Part shown: piece after piece, positions 17,912 through 28,671 of the stretch
Layout: each line of letters begins with the position of its first letter
Position numbering within the stretch: the stretch's first letter is position 1
Assembly (NCBI GenBank): GCA_027450005.1
Contig: DAIDKO010000104.1
Location: 1-52,687, forward strand
Source of the DNA: Rhodanobacter sp.
GTDB taxonomy: Bacteria; Pseudomonadota; Gammaproteobacteria; Xanthomonadales; Rhodanobacteraceae
Direction: 5' to 3'
Length of the DNA stretch: 52,687 nt
Notes under the pieces: model-generated
What the model saw: only the letters and a program-made list of their open reading frames with translations
Told to the model about the DNA's origin: nothing
Database searches by the model: none
Made by a program: the position numbers and the translations under genes

Positions 17912-18712
17912 TCAGTGTGTGTCCAGCGCCTCGCGCACCGGCCGCAGGAACGCAGCCACGCGGCCGGCGATCTCCTCCGCCGAAGCCGCCCCCTCAAGGC
18001 GCTCGACCAGTGCGCTGCCGATCACCACCGCGTCGGCGAAGCCGGCGATTGCCCTGGCGCTGGCCGCATCACGCACGCCGAAGCCCACGGCCACCGGCGC
18101 CTTCGCATGCGCGCGCACATCCGCCACGCGCGCGGCGATATCGGTGGTGCTCAAACGCGCCGCACCGGTGATGCCGGCGAACGACACGTAATACAGGAAG
18201 CCCTCCGCCGCGGCGCACAGCTGCGACAGGCGCTCAGGCGCGGTGGTGGGCGCGGCCAGCAGGATCTGCCGCAGGCCCGCTTCACGCAGCGGCGCCAGTA
18301 CGGCGGACTCTTCCAGCGGGCAATCGACCACCAGCACGCCATCGACGCCGGCGCGCAAGGACTCCGCCGCGAAACGCGCGTAGCCGTGGATCTCGATGGG
18401 GTTCAAGTAGCCCATCAGCACCACCGGCGTGTCGCTGTCGCGCTGGCGGAACGCGGCCACCCAGTCCAGCACGTCGCCGAGGCCCACCCCCTTGTCGAGG
18501 GCACGCTCGCTGGCGTGCTGGATCACCGGGCCATCGGCCATCGGGTCGGAGAACGGCACGCCCAGTTCGATCACGTCGGCGCCCGACTCGACGAGCGCGT
18601 GCATCAGCGCCACCACGTGTTCGGGCCAGGGGTCGCCGGCGGTAACGAAAGGAATCAGGCCGGTGCGGCCGGCGGCCTTCAGTGCGGCAAAACGGCTGTC
18701 GATGCGGTTCAT
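17912..18712 (-). CDS. trpA: Tryptophan synthase alpha chain TrpA
   Basis: A 266-residue TIM-barrel lyase that splits indole-3-glycerol phosphate, passing indole to TrpB. The catalytic Glu and Asp lie in [18 protein letters not shown]. The phosphate loop [11 protein letters not shown] and the [12 protein letters not shown]-terminal block are intact. The ATG at 18712 ([11 protein letters not shown]) is in an ATGA overlap with the trpB stop. Confidence 0.96.
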   Translation of the reverse strand: MNRIDSRFAALKAAGRTGLIPFVTAGDPWPEHVVALMHALVESGADVIELGVPFSDPMADGPVIQHASERALDKGVGLGDVLDWVAAFRQRDSDTPVVLMGYLNPIEIHGYARFAAESLRAGVDGVLVVDCPLEESAVLAPLREAGLRQILLAAPTTAPERLSQLCAAAEGFLYYVSFAGITGAARLSTTDIAARVADVRAHAKAPVAVGFGVRDAASARAIAGFADAVVIGSALVERLEGAASAEEIAGRVAAFLRPVREALDTH

Positions 18713-19920
18713 ACCTGCACTCCCTCCCGCGCGGCGATGGTGTGCACGTCCTTGTCGCCGCGGCCGGACAGGTTGCACAGCACGATGCCGTCCGACGGGT
18801 ACTCGCGCGCCAGCTTGATCGCCTGCGCCACCGCATGGCTGGATTCCAGCGCGGCGAGGATGCCCTCGGTGCGCGCCAGCAGGTGGAACGCCTCCAGCGC
18901 CTCGTCGTCGGTGACACCGACATATTCGGCGCGCCCAGCGTCCTTCAGGAACGCATGCTCGGGGCCGACGCCCGGATAGTCGAGGCCGGCCGAGACCGAG
19001 TGCGTCTCGGTGATCTGGCCGTTGTCGTCGCACAGCACGTAGGTGCGGTTGCCATGCAGCACGCCGGGGCGGCCCGCGGCCAGCGAGGCCGCATGATGGC
19101 CGGTGGCGATGCCTTCGCCCGCCGCCTCGGCGCCGACAATGCGCACGTCGCGGTCATTGAGGAAAGCGTGGAACAGGCCGATGGCATTGGAGCCGCCGCC
19201 GACGCAGGCGGTGAGCACGTCGGGCAACCGACCGTACTGCTCCAGCAGCTGCGCGCGCGCCTCGCGGCCGACAATGGCGTTGAAGTCACGCACCATCAGC
19301 GGATACGGGTGCGGGCCGGCGACGGTGCCGATGATGTAGAAAGTGTCTGCCACGTTGGTGACCCAGTCGCGCATCGCCTCGTTGAGCGCGTCCTTCAGCG
19401 TCTTCGAGCCGGAGGTCACCGGCACCACTTCGGCGCCCAGCAGCTTCATGCGGTAGACGTTGATCTTCTGCCGCTCGATATCGGTGGCGCCCATGTAGAC
19501 CACGCACTTCAGGCCCAGCCGCGCGGCAACCGTGGCGCTGGCCACGCCGTGCTGGCCGGCGCCGGTCTCCGCGATGATGCGGGTCTTGCCCATGTGCCGG
19601 GCCACCAGCGCCTGGCCGACCGTGTTGTTTATCTTGTGCGCGCCGGTGTGGTTCAGGTCCTCGCGCTTGAGCAGGATGCGCGCGCCGCCGACGTGCTTGG
19701 TCAACCGTTCGGCGAAATATACCGGGCTGGGACGGCCCACGTAATGGGTGAGGTCGCGGTCCAGTTCGGCGATGAAGGCCGGATCCTGGCGCAGGCGCAG
19801 GTAGGCTTCGGTCAGCTCGGCCAGCGGCGCCATCAGGGTCTCGGCGACATAGCTTCCGCCGAACTGGCCGAAGCGGCCATGGGCATCGGGAAAGGCATGG
19901 AAATCCCGGATCTCGAGCAT
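18709..19920 (-). CDS. trpB: Tryptophan synthase beta chain TrpB
   Basis: A 403-residue PLP enzyme joining indole and serine to make tryptophan. The PLP lysine is in [11 protein letters not shown], the phosphate-binding glycine loop is [12 protein letters not shown], and the activating Glu is in AETGAGQHG. The start [15 protein letters not shown] at 19920 is preceded by GGAG. It is followed by trpA with a 4-bp overlap. A divergent LysR gene lies 102 bp upstream, as in the Pseudomonas trpI-trpBA arrangement, so activation by indole-glycerol phosphate is plausible but inferred. Confidence 0.97.
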   Translation of the reverse strand: MLEIRDFHAFPDAHGRFGQFGGSYVAETLMAPLAELTEAYLRLRQDPAFIAELDRDLTHYVGRPSPVYFAERLTKHVGGARILLKREDLNHTGAHKINNTVGQALVARHMGKTRIIAETGAGQHGVASATVAARLGLKCVVYMGATDIERQKINVYRMKLLGAEVVPVTSGSKTLKDALNEAMRDWVTNVADTFYIIGTVAGPHPYPLMVRDFNAIVGREARAQLLEQYGRLPDVLTACVGGGSNAIGLFHAFLNDRDVRIVGAEAAGEGIATGHHAASLAAGRPGVLHGNRTYVLCDDNGQITETHSVSAGLDYPGVGPEHAFLKDAGRAEYVGVTDDEALEAFHLLARTEGILAALESSHAVAQAIKLAREYPSDGIVLCNLSGRGDKDVHTIAAREGVQV

Positions 19921-20005
19921 GGAAACTCCACGATAGGTGCGGCAACAGGCTCACACGTTAGCGCCTGGATGTCCTGCAGAAAAGCGAAAAGATTGCCCGA
20001 ATACT

Positions 20006-20018
20006 TGAGTTAAACTCA
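20006..20018 (+). promoter_or_regulatory. Palindrome TGAGTTAAACTCA overlapping the lysR promoter
   Basis: A perfect 6-1-6 palindrome in the trpB/lysR intergenic region. It covers TAAACT (20011-20016), a -10-like box ending 7 bp before the lysR ATG. A LysR protein bound here would block its own promoter and could activate trpBA in the opposite direction. This is inferred from position and symmetry. Confidence 0.5.
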
Positions 20019-20022
20019 CGCC

Positions 20023-20913
20023 ATGCCGGATCGCGACCTGCCCTCATTGAATGCCATGCGCGCCTTCGAGGCTGCCGCGCGGCTGGGCAGCATGAGCCTC
20101 GCCGCGCACGAACTGCACGTGACCCATGGCGCGGTGAGCCGCCAGGTGCGCACGCTGGAAGAAGCGCTGGGCCAGCCGCTGTTCACCCGCCAGGGGCGCG
20201 GTGTGGTGCTCACCACGACCGGCCAGCAGTTGCGTGAACTATGCAGCGCCGCCTTCGGGCAATTGCGGGACGGTTGGCTGCAGCTCCGGAATGCCCAGGC
20301 CAGCGCGGCCTGCGTACTCGGCTGTTCCGGCAGCGTGCTGGCGCGCTGGGTGATTCCACGACTGGAGCGCCTGCGCCATGACCTGCCCGCGCTGACCCTG
20401 CACTTGGCCGTGCAGGAAGAACCCGTGGCCGACCATCTGGCCAACGTGGATGCCGCCCTGCTGCTGGCCGCCCCACCCTGGCCTGCCGGCTGGCAGGTGC
20501 ACGAACTGGCGCCGGAACGCATCGGCCCGGTGCTCAGCCCGCGCTATCCCGGCGCCGACCGCCTGCGCGAACAACCCGCCTGCGCCCTGTGCGACGAACC
20601 CTTGCTGCATCCCGCCTCGCGTCCGCAGGCCTGGCCCGAGTGGGCGCGTGCGATGGGCCTGCCGGCCGAATCGTTGCGGCAGGCGCAGGCCCTGCCCCAT
20701 CTCTACTTCCTGCTGGAAGCGGCCGCGGCGGGACTGGGCGTGGCCATCGCGCCACAGCCGCTGGTCGCCGACGACCTTGCCAGCGGGCGGCTGCTGGCGC
20801 CCTGGGGATTCTGCGAAACCTCCGCGCGCTGGGCGCTGGTCTCGGCGCGCCGCGACGATGCTCGGCTCGCTGCCCTGGCTGACTGGCTGCACCGCGAACT
20901 GGCCGAGACCTGA
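20023..20913 (+). CDS. LysR-family regulator, probably TrpI-like
   Basis: A 296-residue LysR-type regulator. The winged helix-turn-helix is at residues about 7-65 (LNAMRAFEAAARLGSMSLAAHELHVTHGAVSRQVRTLEEALG), which is the GcvA/AmpR/TrpI-like subgroup style. The remainder is the periplasmic-binding-protein-like effector domain (VLARWVIPRLERLR, LLEAAAAGLGVAIAPQPLV). It is divergent from trpB. In pseudomonads TrpI in this position activates trpBA in response to indole-glycerol phosphate. No Shine-Dalgarno is present and the transcript may be leaderless. Confidence 0.85.
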   Translation: MPDRDLPSLNAMRAFEAAARLGSMSLAAHELHVTHGAVSRQVRTLEEALGQPLFTRQGRGVVLTTTGQQLRELCSAAFGQLRDGWLQLRNAQASAACVLGCSGSVLARWVIPRLERLRHDLPALTLHLAVQEEPVADHLANVDAALLLAAPPWPAGWQVHELAPERIGPVLSPRYPGADRLREQPACALCDEPLLHPASRPQAWPEWARAMGLPAESLRQAQALPHLYFLLEAAAAGLGVAIAPQPLVADDLASGRLLAPWGFCETSARWALVSARRDDARLAALADWLHRELAET

Positions 20914-20925
20914 GAACCGCCACGT

Positions 20926-21960
20926 TCAGAGATTCTGCCGCGCGCCTTCCTTCAGCTTCTCCACGATCTCCGGCGTCTGTGGCCCCAACACGCCGCGACG
21001 ATGCTTCGGGATGTGTGCCAACGCGTCCTCGCCACCGAACACGTAGTAGTCCAGCAGCCGTCGCCAGTGCTCCCGTTCGGGGGGCGGCAGCTCGCGGAAC
21101 GCCAGCAGGCAATGGAACAGCGCCGCGCGTGCATAGCCGGAGTTGTAGCCGGGCACGTCCACCGGGTTCCACCAGTAGTTCATCAACGCGTTCAGCTGCT
21201 GCAGCGACTCCACGTTGTGCCACCACAGCGGCGGGATGTAGATCGCATCGCCCGGGTACAGTTCCACTGCCTGCGCAGCCGCCAGCGCCTGCTTAAGGCG
21301 CGGGTAACGCGGGTCGTCGGGCCTATCCAGCCGCGCCAGGCTGATCGCCGCACCGGTGGGCGCGAAATCCAGCGGGCCGATGTAGAGGTTGGGCAACTGC
21401 TCCGGCGGGAACAGGGTGAAGCGCCGGGCGCCGCATAGCACGCAGGCGATGTTGCGCATAGAGTCGAAATGGACGGGCGTGGTGGCCTTGTTGCCCACCC
21501 ACAGGCGCGGCTCCACCGCAGGGGCCAGGAATGGTAGTTGGTGGTCCTCCAGCAAGCCCGGCAGGCATTCGCGCACGCTGGCACTCTGGATCACCAGGGC
21601 CGGCGCGCGCTCCCGCCGGCTGTAGCTGGCCAACCGCTGCAGGCCCAGAGTTATCGGCACCTTGAAGTGCTGGTAGTTCATTTCGCCCAGGTCCGCCGAG
21701 TAGCCGACGATGCCATCGGCCTCCGGCGCTACCATCAGGGTGTTGACGTCGGTGCCGTTGTCCAGCGCGGCCAGCCGCTGCGCGAAGGCGGTATCCGACT
21801 GCAGCGCGAGCGTGACGATCGGCCAGTCGCGCACCAGCCCACGGATCGCCAGCGGACGATCGCGGTCGATCAGGATGCGCGGATCGAATGGATGGCTTGC
21901 ATCGACCCGGCACTCCTCCATCGCAGCCGGCACCGGCACGGTAATGGAGTCTTTGCTCAT
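20926..21960 (-). CDS. Cupin-like/JmjC-type Fe(II) oxygenase
   Basis: A 344-residue protein resembling the cupin-8/JmjC (factor-inhibiting-HIF-like) 2-oxoglutarate Fe(II) dioxygenases. The iron-binding HxD is in TTPVHFDSMRN and the distal His in PPLWWHNVESL; LYPGDAIYIPP is the typical strand between them. Such enzymes hydroxylate protein side chains or small molecules. The start at 21960 ([11 protein letters not shown]) overlaps the trpF stop by 4 bp, so it is translationally coupled to trpF. The substrate is unknown. Confidence 0.82.
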   Translation of the reverse strand: MSKDSITVPVPAAMEECRVDASHPFDPRILIDRDRPLAIRGLVRDWPIVTLALQSDTAFAQRLAALDNGTDVNTLMVAPEADGIVGYSADLGEMNYQHFKVPITLGLQRLASYSRRERAPALVIQSASVRECLPGLLEDHQLPFLAPAVEPRLWVGNKATTPVHFDSMRNIACVLCGARRFTLFPPEQLPNLYIGPLDFAPTGAAISLARLDRPDDPRYPRLKQALAAAQAVELYPGDAIYIPPLWWHNVESLQQLNALMNYWWNPVDVPGYNSGYARAALFHCLLAFRELPPPEREHWRRLLDYYVFGGEDALAHIPKHRRGVLGPQTPEIVEKLKEGARQNL

Positions 21961-22592
21961 GACGTTGCATCCCCCTCGTCCGCGTCGCGCACCGCCGCGA
22001 TGAAATCCCGCAACCTGCCGGCATCCTTGATGCCCGGTGCCGATTCCACGCCGCTGGCCACATCCACCGCCCAAGGCCGCGCAATGCGGATCGCCACGCC
22101 CACGTTGCCCGCATGCAGGCCGCCGGCAAGGATCACCGGCTGGGCGAGGTTGCCGGGCAGCAGCGACCAATCGAAGGCCTTGCCGCTGCCGCCGGCCTCG
22201 CCTGCGGCGTGGCCGTCCAGCAGCAGTGCGGCAGCGCCTGGATACTCCTGCAGGCGCGGCAGCGCCCCCGCGCCCGCGCCCATGGCGATGGCCTTGAGGT
22301 AGGGGCGCTCGAAACGCGCGCACCATGCGTCGGTTTCGTCGCCGTGGAATTGCAGCAGGTCCGGCTGCACCGCTGCGATGACCTGTTCGACCAGGGCGAC
22401 CTCGTCATCCATGAACAGCGCCACGGCATCGACGAAGGGCGGCAAGGCACGCCGGATCGCCTGCGCCTGTTCCAGCGCCACCCGCCGCTTGCTGCGCGCC
22501 GTGAACACCAGGCCGATCGCATCGGCACCCAGCTGCGCCGCCAGCAGCGCATCCTCCACGCGGGTCATGCCGCAGCACTTGATGCGGGTCAC
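21957..22592 (-). CDS. trpF: Phosphoribosylanthranilate isomerase TrpF
   Basis: A 211-residue TIM barrel carrying out the Amadori rearrangement of phosphoribosylanthranilate in tryptophan synthesis. The catalytic Cys is in [14 protein letters not shown] and the catalytic Asp in [23 protein letters not shown] and [12 protein letters not shown] are typical. It overlaps truA upstream and the cupin oxygenase downstream (both ATGA), so trpF sits in the truA unit rather than with trpBA. Confidence 0.95.
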   Translation of the reverse strand: MTRIKCCGMTRVEDALLAAQLGADAIGLVFTARSKRRVALEQAQAIRRALPPFVDAVALFMDDEVALVEQVIAAVQPDLLQFHGDETDAWCARFERPYLKAIAMGAGAGALPRLQEYPGAAALLLDGHAAGEAGGSGKAFDWSLLPGNLAQPVILAGGLHAGNVGVAIRIARPWAVDVASGVESAPGIKDAGRLRDFIAAVRDADEGDATS

Positions 22593-23356
22593 TGCGAAAC
22601 CTCCGCCGGCAGGCCCCAGTGCGCCTCGTAGCGCGGCCCGATGAAGGTCAGGCCCGACGACGGCGCGGTGGGTCCGGCCACCTCGCGGTTACGGCATGCC
22701 AGCAGTTCGGCGATCCATGCGACGGGCCGCTCGCCGCGCCCCACCGGCAGCAGCGAGCCGACGATGTTGCGCACCATGTGATGCAGGAAGGCGTTCGCCT
22801 CGATCTCCACGATCACCTGCTCGCCCTCGCGCCGCACGCCTACCGACAACACGCAACGGCGCGGATGAGTAGCCTGGCAGGAAACCGCGCGGAACGCGGA
22901 GAAGTCGTGCTCGCCCAGCAGCGCCTGTGCGGCTGCATGCATGCGGCCGGCGTCCAGCGGCAGGCGCTCCCAGGTGACGTAGCGCGCATCCAGCGCCGCG
23001 CGGACCGGCCGGTTGAGGATGCTGTAGCGGTAACGCCGGCTGCGCGCGGAAAAGCGCGCGTGGAAGTCCTCTCCCACTGGCTGCGCCCACAACACCGCCA
23101 CGCTGTGCGGCAGGTTGGAGGTGGCGCCGAGCAGCCAGCCGCGCATCGAGCGCTGCACCGGCGCATCGAAATGCACCACCTGGCAACGACCATGCACGCC
23201 GGCGTCGGTGCGACCCGCGCAGGTCACCTCGACCGGCTGCGCGGCGACCCTGGACAGGGCCTGCTCCAGCGCACCCTGCACCGTGCTGCCATGGGTGAGC
23301 CGCTGCCAGCCGAGGAAGTCGGTGCCGTCGTATTCGATGCCCAGGGCGATGCGCAT
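22589..23356 (-). CDS. truA: tRNA pseudouridine(38-40) synthase TruA
   Basis: A 255-residue enzyme that makes pseudouridine at positions 38-40 of tRNA anticodon stems. The catalytic Asp is in [30 protein letters not shown] and [19 protein letters not shown] are the family's N- and C-terminal signatures. The start codon is ATG at 23356. It lies downstream of fimV, separated by a strong hairpin, and is followed by trpF with a 4-bp overlap. Confidence 0.96.
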   Translation of the reverse strand: MRIALGIEYDGTDFLGWQRLTHGSTVQGALEQALSRVAAQPVEVTCAGRTDAGVHGRCQVVHFDAPVQRSMRGWLLGATSNLPHSVAVLWAQPVGEDFHARFSARSRRYRYSILNRPVRAALDARYVTWERLPLDAGRMHAAAQALLGEHDFSAFRAVSCQATHPRRCVLSVGVRREGEQVIVEIEANAFLHHMVRNIVGSLLPVGRGERPVAWIAELLACRNREVAGPTAPSSGLTFIGPRYEAHWGLPAEVSQ

Positions 23357-23467
23357 GGATCAAACGTTTGCGGAAAGTGAGCAGCGTAGCAGGCCACTTC
23401 ACTTGTGATCTTCCCTGATCGCGAAAATCAGACGGTCGGCCGTCCACATCCGCCCTCGTCAAACGCA

Positions 23468-23492
23468 AACGGGCCGGCATGGCCGGCCCGTT
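23468..23492 (-). terminator. Terminator after fimV
   Basis: A perfect 11-bp stem (AACGGGCCGGC / GCCGGCCCGTT) with a 3-base loop lies 25 bp after the fimV stop. On the minus strand it is followed by TTGCGTTTG, a modest U-rich tail. It likely ends the fimV transcript before truA. Confidence 0.75.
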
Positions 23493-23517
23493 ACTCATCG
23501 CTGCCGAACGAACCCGG

Positions 23518-25722
23518 TCAGTGCAGGTCGTCGAGCAGGCGCTTGGCCACGTCGCGCTGCACCTGGCTGCCTTCGTGCAGCACCTCTTCCAGCATGGCGC
23601 GCGCGCCTTCCGGATCGCCCATGTCGAGATAGGCGCGGGCCAGGTCGAGCTTGGTGTCCACCGGATCGTCGCTGAACTCGCGTGGCTCGATGTCATGGCC
23701 AGCGGGCTGCAACTGCGTCTCGGGCTCCTCGTCGAAATGCCAGTCCGGCTTCGCCTCGCTGCCGCGGACCACGGTCGCGTCCTCGTCCGCCAGGGGCTGG
23801 GCCGCCGGCTTGGCGTCCTCAGCGTGCCTTTCGTGCGAGGGCGTGAGGTCGAAATTGAAGTTGTACTCGCTCACCGTCACCGGACTGGCCGGCATCGGCG
23901 GCGGAGCGGACGGCGCCGGCGCCGCCGGCGGCTCGGCGGCATACTGGTCGATGTCGAAGCCGTGGCGCGCCTCGTGCTCGTCCGCCGCCATGCTGCCGTG
24001 GTCCGCGAACAACGGATGGGCCGGCACCAGGTCCTCGCCCATCCGCACCACCTGCTGCCACTCCTCCTGCTGCGGATCGGTGACGTGGGCGTGCATGGCC
24101 TCGGCCGCAGCCTCGAAGTGTTCGATGTCGCGACGGCCGTAGTAAAGGCTGACCAGTTCCAGGTGCAGGCCGACATCGTCGGGGTGTTCGGCCAGCTGGT
24201 CGAGAAGCAGGTTCTGGTCGACGTCGTCGTGGGTGTCGTCCATCGGCAATTCGCCGCCGAAGCGATCGGCCAGCGACGGGGCGGACTTCGGCAGCGCCGC
24301 CGGCTTCGCCTTGCGGCGACCGAGCAGCCAGCCCAGCAACAGCAGCAGCACCACGGCACCGCCGAGCGCCTGCACCCACAGTTGCGTGTACCAGGGTTCC
24401 TCACTGACCGGGGCCGGCTTGATCGGGGCGGGCTTGACCGGCGCGGTCTTGGTGGGCTCGTGCTTGGCGGGCTCGGCCTTGGCCGGGCTGGCGACCGGCG
24501 CCGTCGCAGCCTCGGCCGGGGCTGCCGCCGGCTTGGCCGCCGTGGCGCTGCTGGCGGGCGCCGATGCAGCCGGCGCGGGAACGGCCGCCGCCGGCTTCGC
24601 CTGCCCGGCCTTGGTCGCGGTCGTCTCCGCCGCGGCCGCGGCTGCGGGCTTGGCCTCGGCGGGCATGCCGGCCGACTTGCGTGCCGCTGCCAGCTTCTGC
24701 TGCAGCTCGGCGATCTCGCTATCTTTCAGCGCGAGCAGACGCTGGTTCTTGCTGTTGAGGTCGCTCAGGTCCTTGAGGCGCGACTTCAGGTCGGCGCTCT
24801 GCTGCTGCAGGTTGGCGAGGCTTTCCTCGGTACGCTGCAGGTCTTGGCGCAGCGCGCCGCTGTTGTCGGTGGCGGATTTGCCGCCCTGCTTCGCCGGCAC
24901 CAGCGCGAGATGGTCACCGGCATTGGCCTTGGTCGCGGTGGGCGAACTGGAGGTGCCGGCGCGGGTACCGGCGTCGGCCACGCTGGTCGGCGCATTGCCG
25001 ATCGGGCCGTTGCGCCAATCGCCGTTCTCGCGACGCACTTCCTCCGCGGCGGCGGCCATGGCTACGGCCTCGGCTTCAACCTTGCTGGGAATGCGCAACA
25101 CCGCACCGGCCTTCAGCGCGTTGATGTTGTCGCGGTAGAACGCGTCCGGGTTGGCCTGCTTCAGGGCCAGCATCATCTGATTGATGTCCACGCCGGCCGG
25201 CGCAACCTTGCGGGCCACCGTGGACAGGTTCTGGCCACTCTCCACGCGCCACTGCCCGGCGACCACCGGTGCCGATGTCCGCGGCTTCGGCGCTGCGGCG
25301 GCCGGCTGCATCGCATGCCCGGCGCGCGGGCGCGAAGGCTGGGGAACGGGGCTGCTGCCGGGCGGATCGAGCAGGATGGTGAACTCGCGCACGGTCTTGC
25401 CCGTCGCGCCGTGGACCTCGACCAGCAGGTCGAGGAACGGGTCGTTGACGACCGTCTCGCTGGTGATGCGGATCACCTTGCGGCCGTTGGCACCCTCGAC
25501 CACGGCGAAATGCAGGGGAATGCCGCCGGACGCATCGCCCGAGGCCAACTGCACGTTGAGCTGCTGCAGCTCGGCCGCCGTGGCCTGCTGCACCGGAATC
25601 TCCGCCAGCAGCGGCTGGCCCAGCGCCGACTTGACCTGGATCTGGCCCAGATCCATCGCCAGCGCCTGGCCGCTGCCCAAAGCCAAAGCCACCAGCAGCG
25701 GCAGTTTCAACGAACGATTCAT
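23518..25722 (-). CDS. fimV: FimV/HubP-like polar pilus assembly protein
   Basis: A 734-residue inner-membrane peptidoglycan-binding protein of the FimV/HubP family, which organises type IV pili and the cell pole. In order: signal peptide (1-22, cleavage near QALA), the FimV N-terminal domain, a LysM-like domain (about 158-213, GQNLSTVARKV), a coiled coil (about 292-348), an Ala/Pro-rich linker, one membrane helix (about 449-468, GGAVVLLLLLGWLLG), and an acidic cytosolic region ending in the FimV-type TPR segment LDLARAYLDMGDPEGARAML. GGGGGAG precedes the ATG at 25722. It is shorter than Pseudomonas FimV but complete. Confidence 0.92.
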   Translation of the reverse strand: MNRSLKLPLLVALALGSGQALAMDLGQIQVKSALGQPLLAEIPVQQATAAELQQLNVQLASGDASGGIPLHFAVVEGANGRKVIRITSETVVNDPFLDLLVEVHGATGKTVREFTILLDPPGSSPVPQPSRPRAGHAMQPAAAAPKPRTSAPVVAGQWRVESGQNLSTVARKVAPAGVDINQMMLALKQANPDAFYRDNINALKAGAVLRIPSKVEAEAVAMAAAAEEVRRENGDWRNGPIGNAPTSVADAGTRAGTSSSPTATKANAGDHLALVPAKQGGKSATDNSGALRQDLQRTEESLANLQQQSADLKSRLKDLSDLNSKNQRLLALKDSEIAELQQKLAAARKSAGMPAEAKPAAAAAAETTATKAGQAKPAAAVPAPAASAPASSATAAKPAAAPAEAATAPVASPAKAEPAKHEPTKTAPVKPAPIKPAPVSEEPWYTQLWVQALGGAVVLLLLLGWLLGRRKAKPAALPKSAPSLADRFGGELPMDDTHDDVDQNLLLDQLAEHPDDVGLHLELVSLYYGRRDIEHFEAAAEAMHAHVTDPQQEEWQQVVRMGEDLVPAHPLFADHGSMAADEHEARHGFDIDQYAAEPPAAPAPSAPPPMPASPVTVSEYNFNFDLTPSHERHAEDAKPAAQPLADEDATVVRGSEAKPDWHFDEEPETQLQPAGHDIEPREFSDDPVDTKLDLARAYLDMGDPEGARAMLEEVLHEGSQVQRDVAKRLLDDLH

Positions 25723-25905
25723 CACGTGCTCCCCCGAACAGGCCACAGCCCCCCGGCAAGGCCACCACAACGGCGGCACTTTGGCCAGATAGGCTGCCAC
25801 TTTAGTTAGATGCGGACGGATCAACAATAGGCGGAACGGAGACTTGCGACGCATTGCTGCCGAACATTCCAGCAACGGCGGCCACCAGAGGCGACCCTGC
25901 AGCGC

Positions 25906-26195
25906 TCAGGTTCCCTCGCCGGCCGCCCTGCCGGCCTGCTGCGCCGCTTGCAGTTGCCGCTGCAGTTCGGCGATCTCCGCATCCTGCCGCTTGAGTTTCG
26001 CGGCGGCGGCCTGACTCCGGGATTCCTGTGTGCTCACGCTCCTTTGGAGGCGCTGCACTTCGGCTTTCCGCTTGACCAGCATCACCGTCGCCCGCCGCGC
26101 GGTTCCGGCCACCGATGCAGCTCCGGCGGCCGGAACCGTCCCCAGCACCAGGGCCGCCAACAGGGCGACCAGCAGCCGCCTGCGCGCCCTTGGCG

Positions 26196-26199
<4 letters not shown>
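25906..26199 (-). CDS. Small secreted coiled-coil protein between asd and fimV
   Basis: A 97-residue protein starting with GTG at 26199 (MTPRARRRLLVALL). It has a signal peptide (about residues 1-27, ending PAAGA) and then a charged heptad-rich coiled coil (VKRKAEVQRLQRSVS, LKRQDAEIAELQRQLQ). The GTG overlaps the asd stop (GTGA), and GGAGG lies about 8 nt upstream, so it is coupled to asd. Its coiled coil resembles the EIAELQQKL segment of the neighbouring FimV. No known family recognised. Confidence 0.7.
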
Positions 26200-27220
<1,021 letters not shown>

Positions 27221-27224
<4 letters not shown>

Positions 27225-28255
27225 CGGGTGGTTTCTTCGCGGGTGGGGAAAGGGGCGCGGGCCACAGCCTGCGCTTCGGGGTTCAACAGGTTCGGCGGAT
27301 GCCCGGCATGCTCGCCATGGCCGAACACGGCCAATACATTGTCCACGGCCACCGCGGTCATCGCGCGGCGGGTTTCGGTCGTGGCGCTGGCGATATGAGG
27401 GCTGAGCAGCACGTTGTCGAGCGCAAGCAGGTGTGCATGCACGCCCGGCTCTCCCTCGAACACGTCCAGCCCGGCGGCGGCGAGCCGGCCTTCGCGCAAG
27501 GCGGCGGCCAGCGCCGCGTCGTCCACGATGCCGCCGCGCGCCACGTTCACCAGCACCGCCGAGGGTTTCATCCGCGCCAGCTCGGCAGCACCGACCGCAT
27601 GGCGGGTCGCCGGCGTCAGCGGCAGCACCAGCACCAGGAAGTCCGACTCGCGCAATAGCGTGTCCTTGTCCACCAGGCGCGCGCGGCATGTACGCTCGGT
27701 AGCTTCGGGCAGGCGCGAACGATTGTGGTAGAGCACCGGCATGCCAAAGCCCTGCGCACGCCGCGCGATGGCCTGGCCGATGCGGCCCATGCCGAGGATG
27801 CCCAGCGTCCGACCGCGCACTTCCGCGCCCAGCCAGCCCTTGAACTCGGTGGCGTGCCACTGCCCCGCGCGCAGCCAGCGCTCGGCGGCGCCCACGCGGC
27901 GTGCCGCACCCAGCAGCAGCGCCCAGGCGAAGTCGGCCACGCTCTCGTTGAGCACGTCGGCGGTGTTGCTGGCGGCAATGCCGGCGGCGGTGAGCGCGAC
28001 CAGGTCGAGATTGTCGTAACCCACGCCCAGGTTGGCGACGATGCGCAAGCGTCTGGCGTCAGCCACTTCCGCCGCACCCACGCGCTCCTTGAGACCCACG
28101 ATGGCAGCGTCGCAATCGGCCAGCTTCGCCGCCAGTTCGACAGACGTGAACTTCGCTTCCACCGATTCCTCGCGCACTTCGAAATGCGGCGCCAGGCGCG
28201 CGATCTCGCTGTCGAAGGTAGGGCGCGAGACCCAGACGCGGGGTTTGTCCGTCAT
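27221..28255 (-). CDS. D-2-hydroxyacid dehydrogenase (glyoxylate/hydroxypyruvate reductase type)
   Basis: A 344-residue NAD(P)-dependent D-isomer 2-hydroxyacid dehydrogenase. NAD site LGILGMGRIGQAIARR; substrate/catalytic segments NLGVGYDNLD, VNVARGGIVDD (Arg), DVFEGEPG (Glu) and LSPHIASAT (His). The composition is closest to GhrB-like glyoxylate/hydroxypyruvate reductases, but gluconate 2-ketoreductases are similar. The start at 28255 is in an ATGA overlap with the membrane protein gene upstream; it overlaps asd downstream. Confidence 0.9.
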
Positions 28256-28656
28256 GCGCCCGTCCCGGCCAGCCCCGCCGCCGCAACCGGCAGGACTTCG
28301 TCGGCGACCCAGAACCACGCCAGCGCCATCGCGAACAGGGTGCCGATCAGCCACAGCAGCCAGCGCCGACTGCGCCAGCCATCCCGGAACGCCGAGAGCT
28401 GCATCGGCACGTCCACCAGGTACGCCGCGCAATAGCAGGCATTTGCCAGCACGGCGAGGACGAACAGCGCCAGCAGGTGCTCGATGTTCAGCTCGCCGCG
28501 CAGCCGCGTCCACGCCACTGCCAGCCAGCCCAGGATCACCGTAGCCAACGCGAGGTCGTAGCCGATGCGCCGACGCTCCCAGTAGCCGATGGCGTCGCTG
28601 AGCACCCGACCCAGCGGCGACGGCAAGCCGGTATGCGATGCAGTCGACGTGTTCAT
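28252..28656 (-). CDS. Four-helix membrane protein of unknown function
   Basis: A 134-residue protein starting MNTSTASHTGLPSPLG with about three to four hydrophobic segments (DLALATVILGWLAVAW, LLALFVLAVLANACYCAAYL, WLLWLIGTLFAMALAWFWV). The ATG at 28656 has AAAGGAG 9 nt upstream. It lies 15 bp after aroC and overlaps the dehydrogenase gene, so it is cotranscribed with aroC and asd. No family recognised. Confidence 0.72.
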   Translation of the reverse strand: MNTSTASHTGLPSPLGRVLSDAIGYWERRRIGYDLALATVILGWLAVAWTRLRGELNIEHLLALFVLAVLANACYCAAYLVDVPMQLSAFRDGWRSRRWLLWLIGTLFAMALAWFWVADEVLPVAAAGLAGTGA

Positions 28657-28671
28657 GGTCGGCAACTCCTT

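Noticed and set aside
23479-25809. A 776-codon open frame antisense to fimV, and similar long frames antisense to his, CDF and apbC genes (for example 4991-6508, 6936-8423, 43507-45231)
   Set aside because: They mirror well-identified genes on the other strand, are rich in Arg/His/Gln/Ala repeats typical of shadow frames in GC-rich DNA, and have no recognisable domains.
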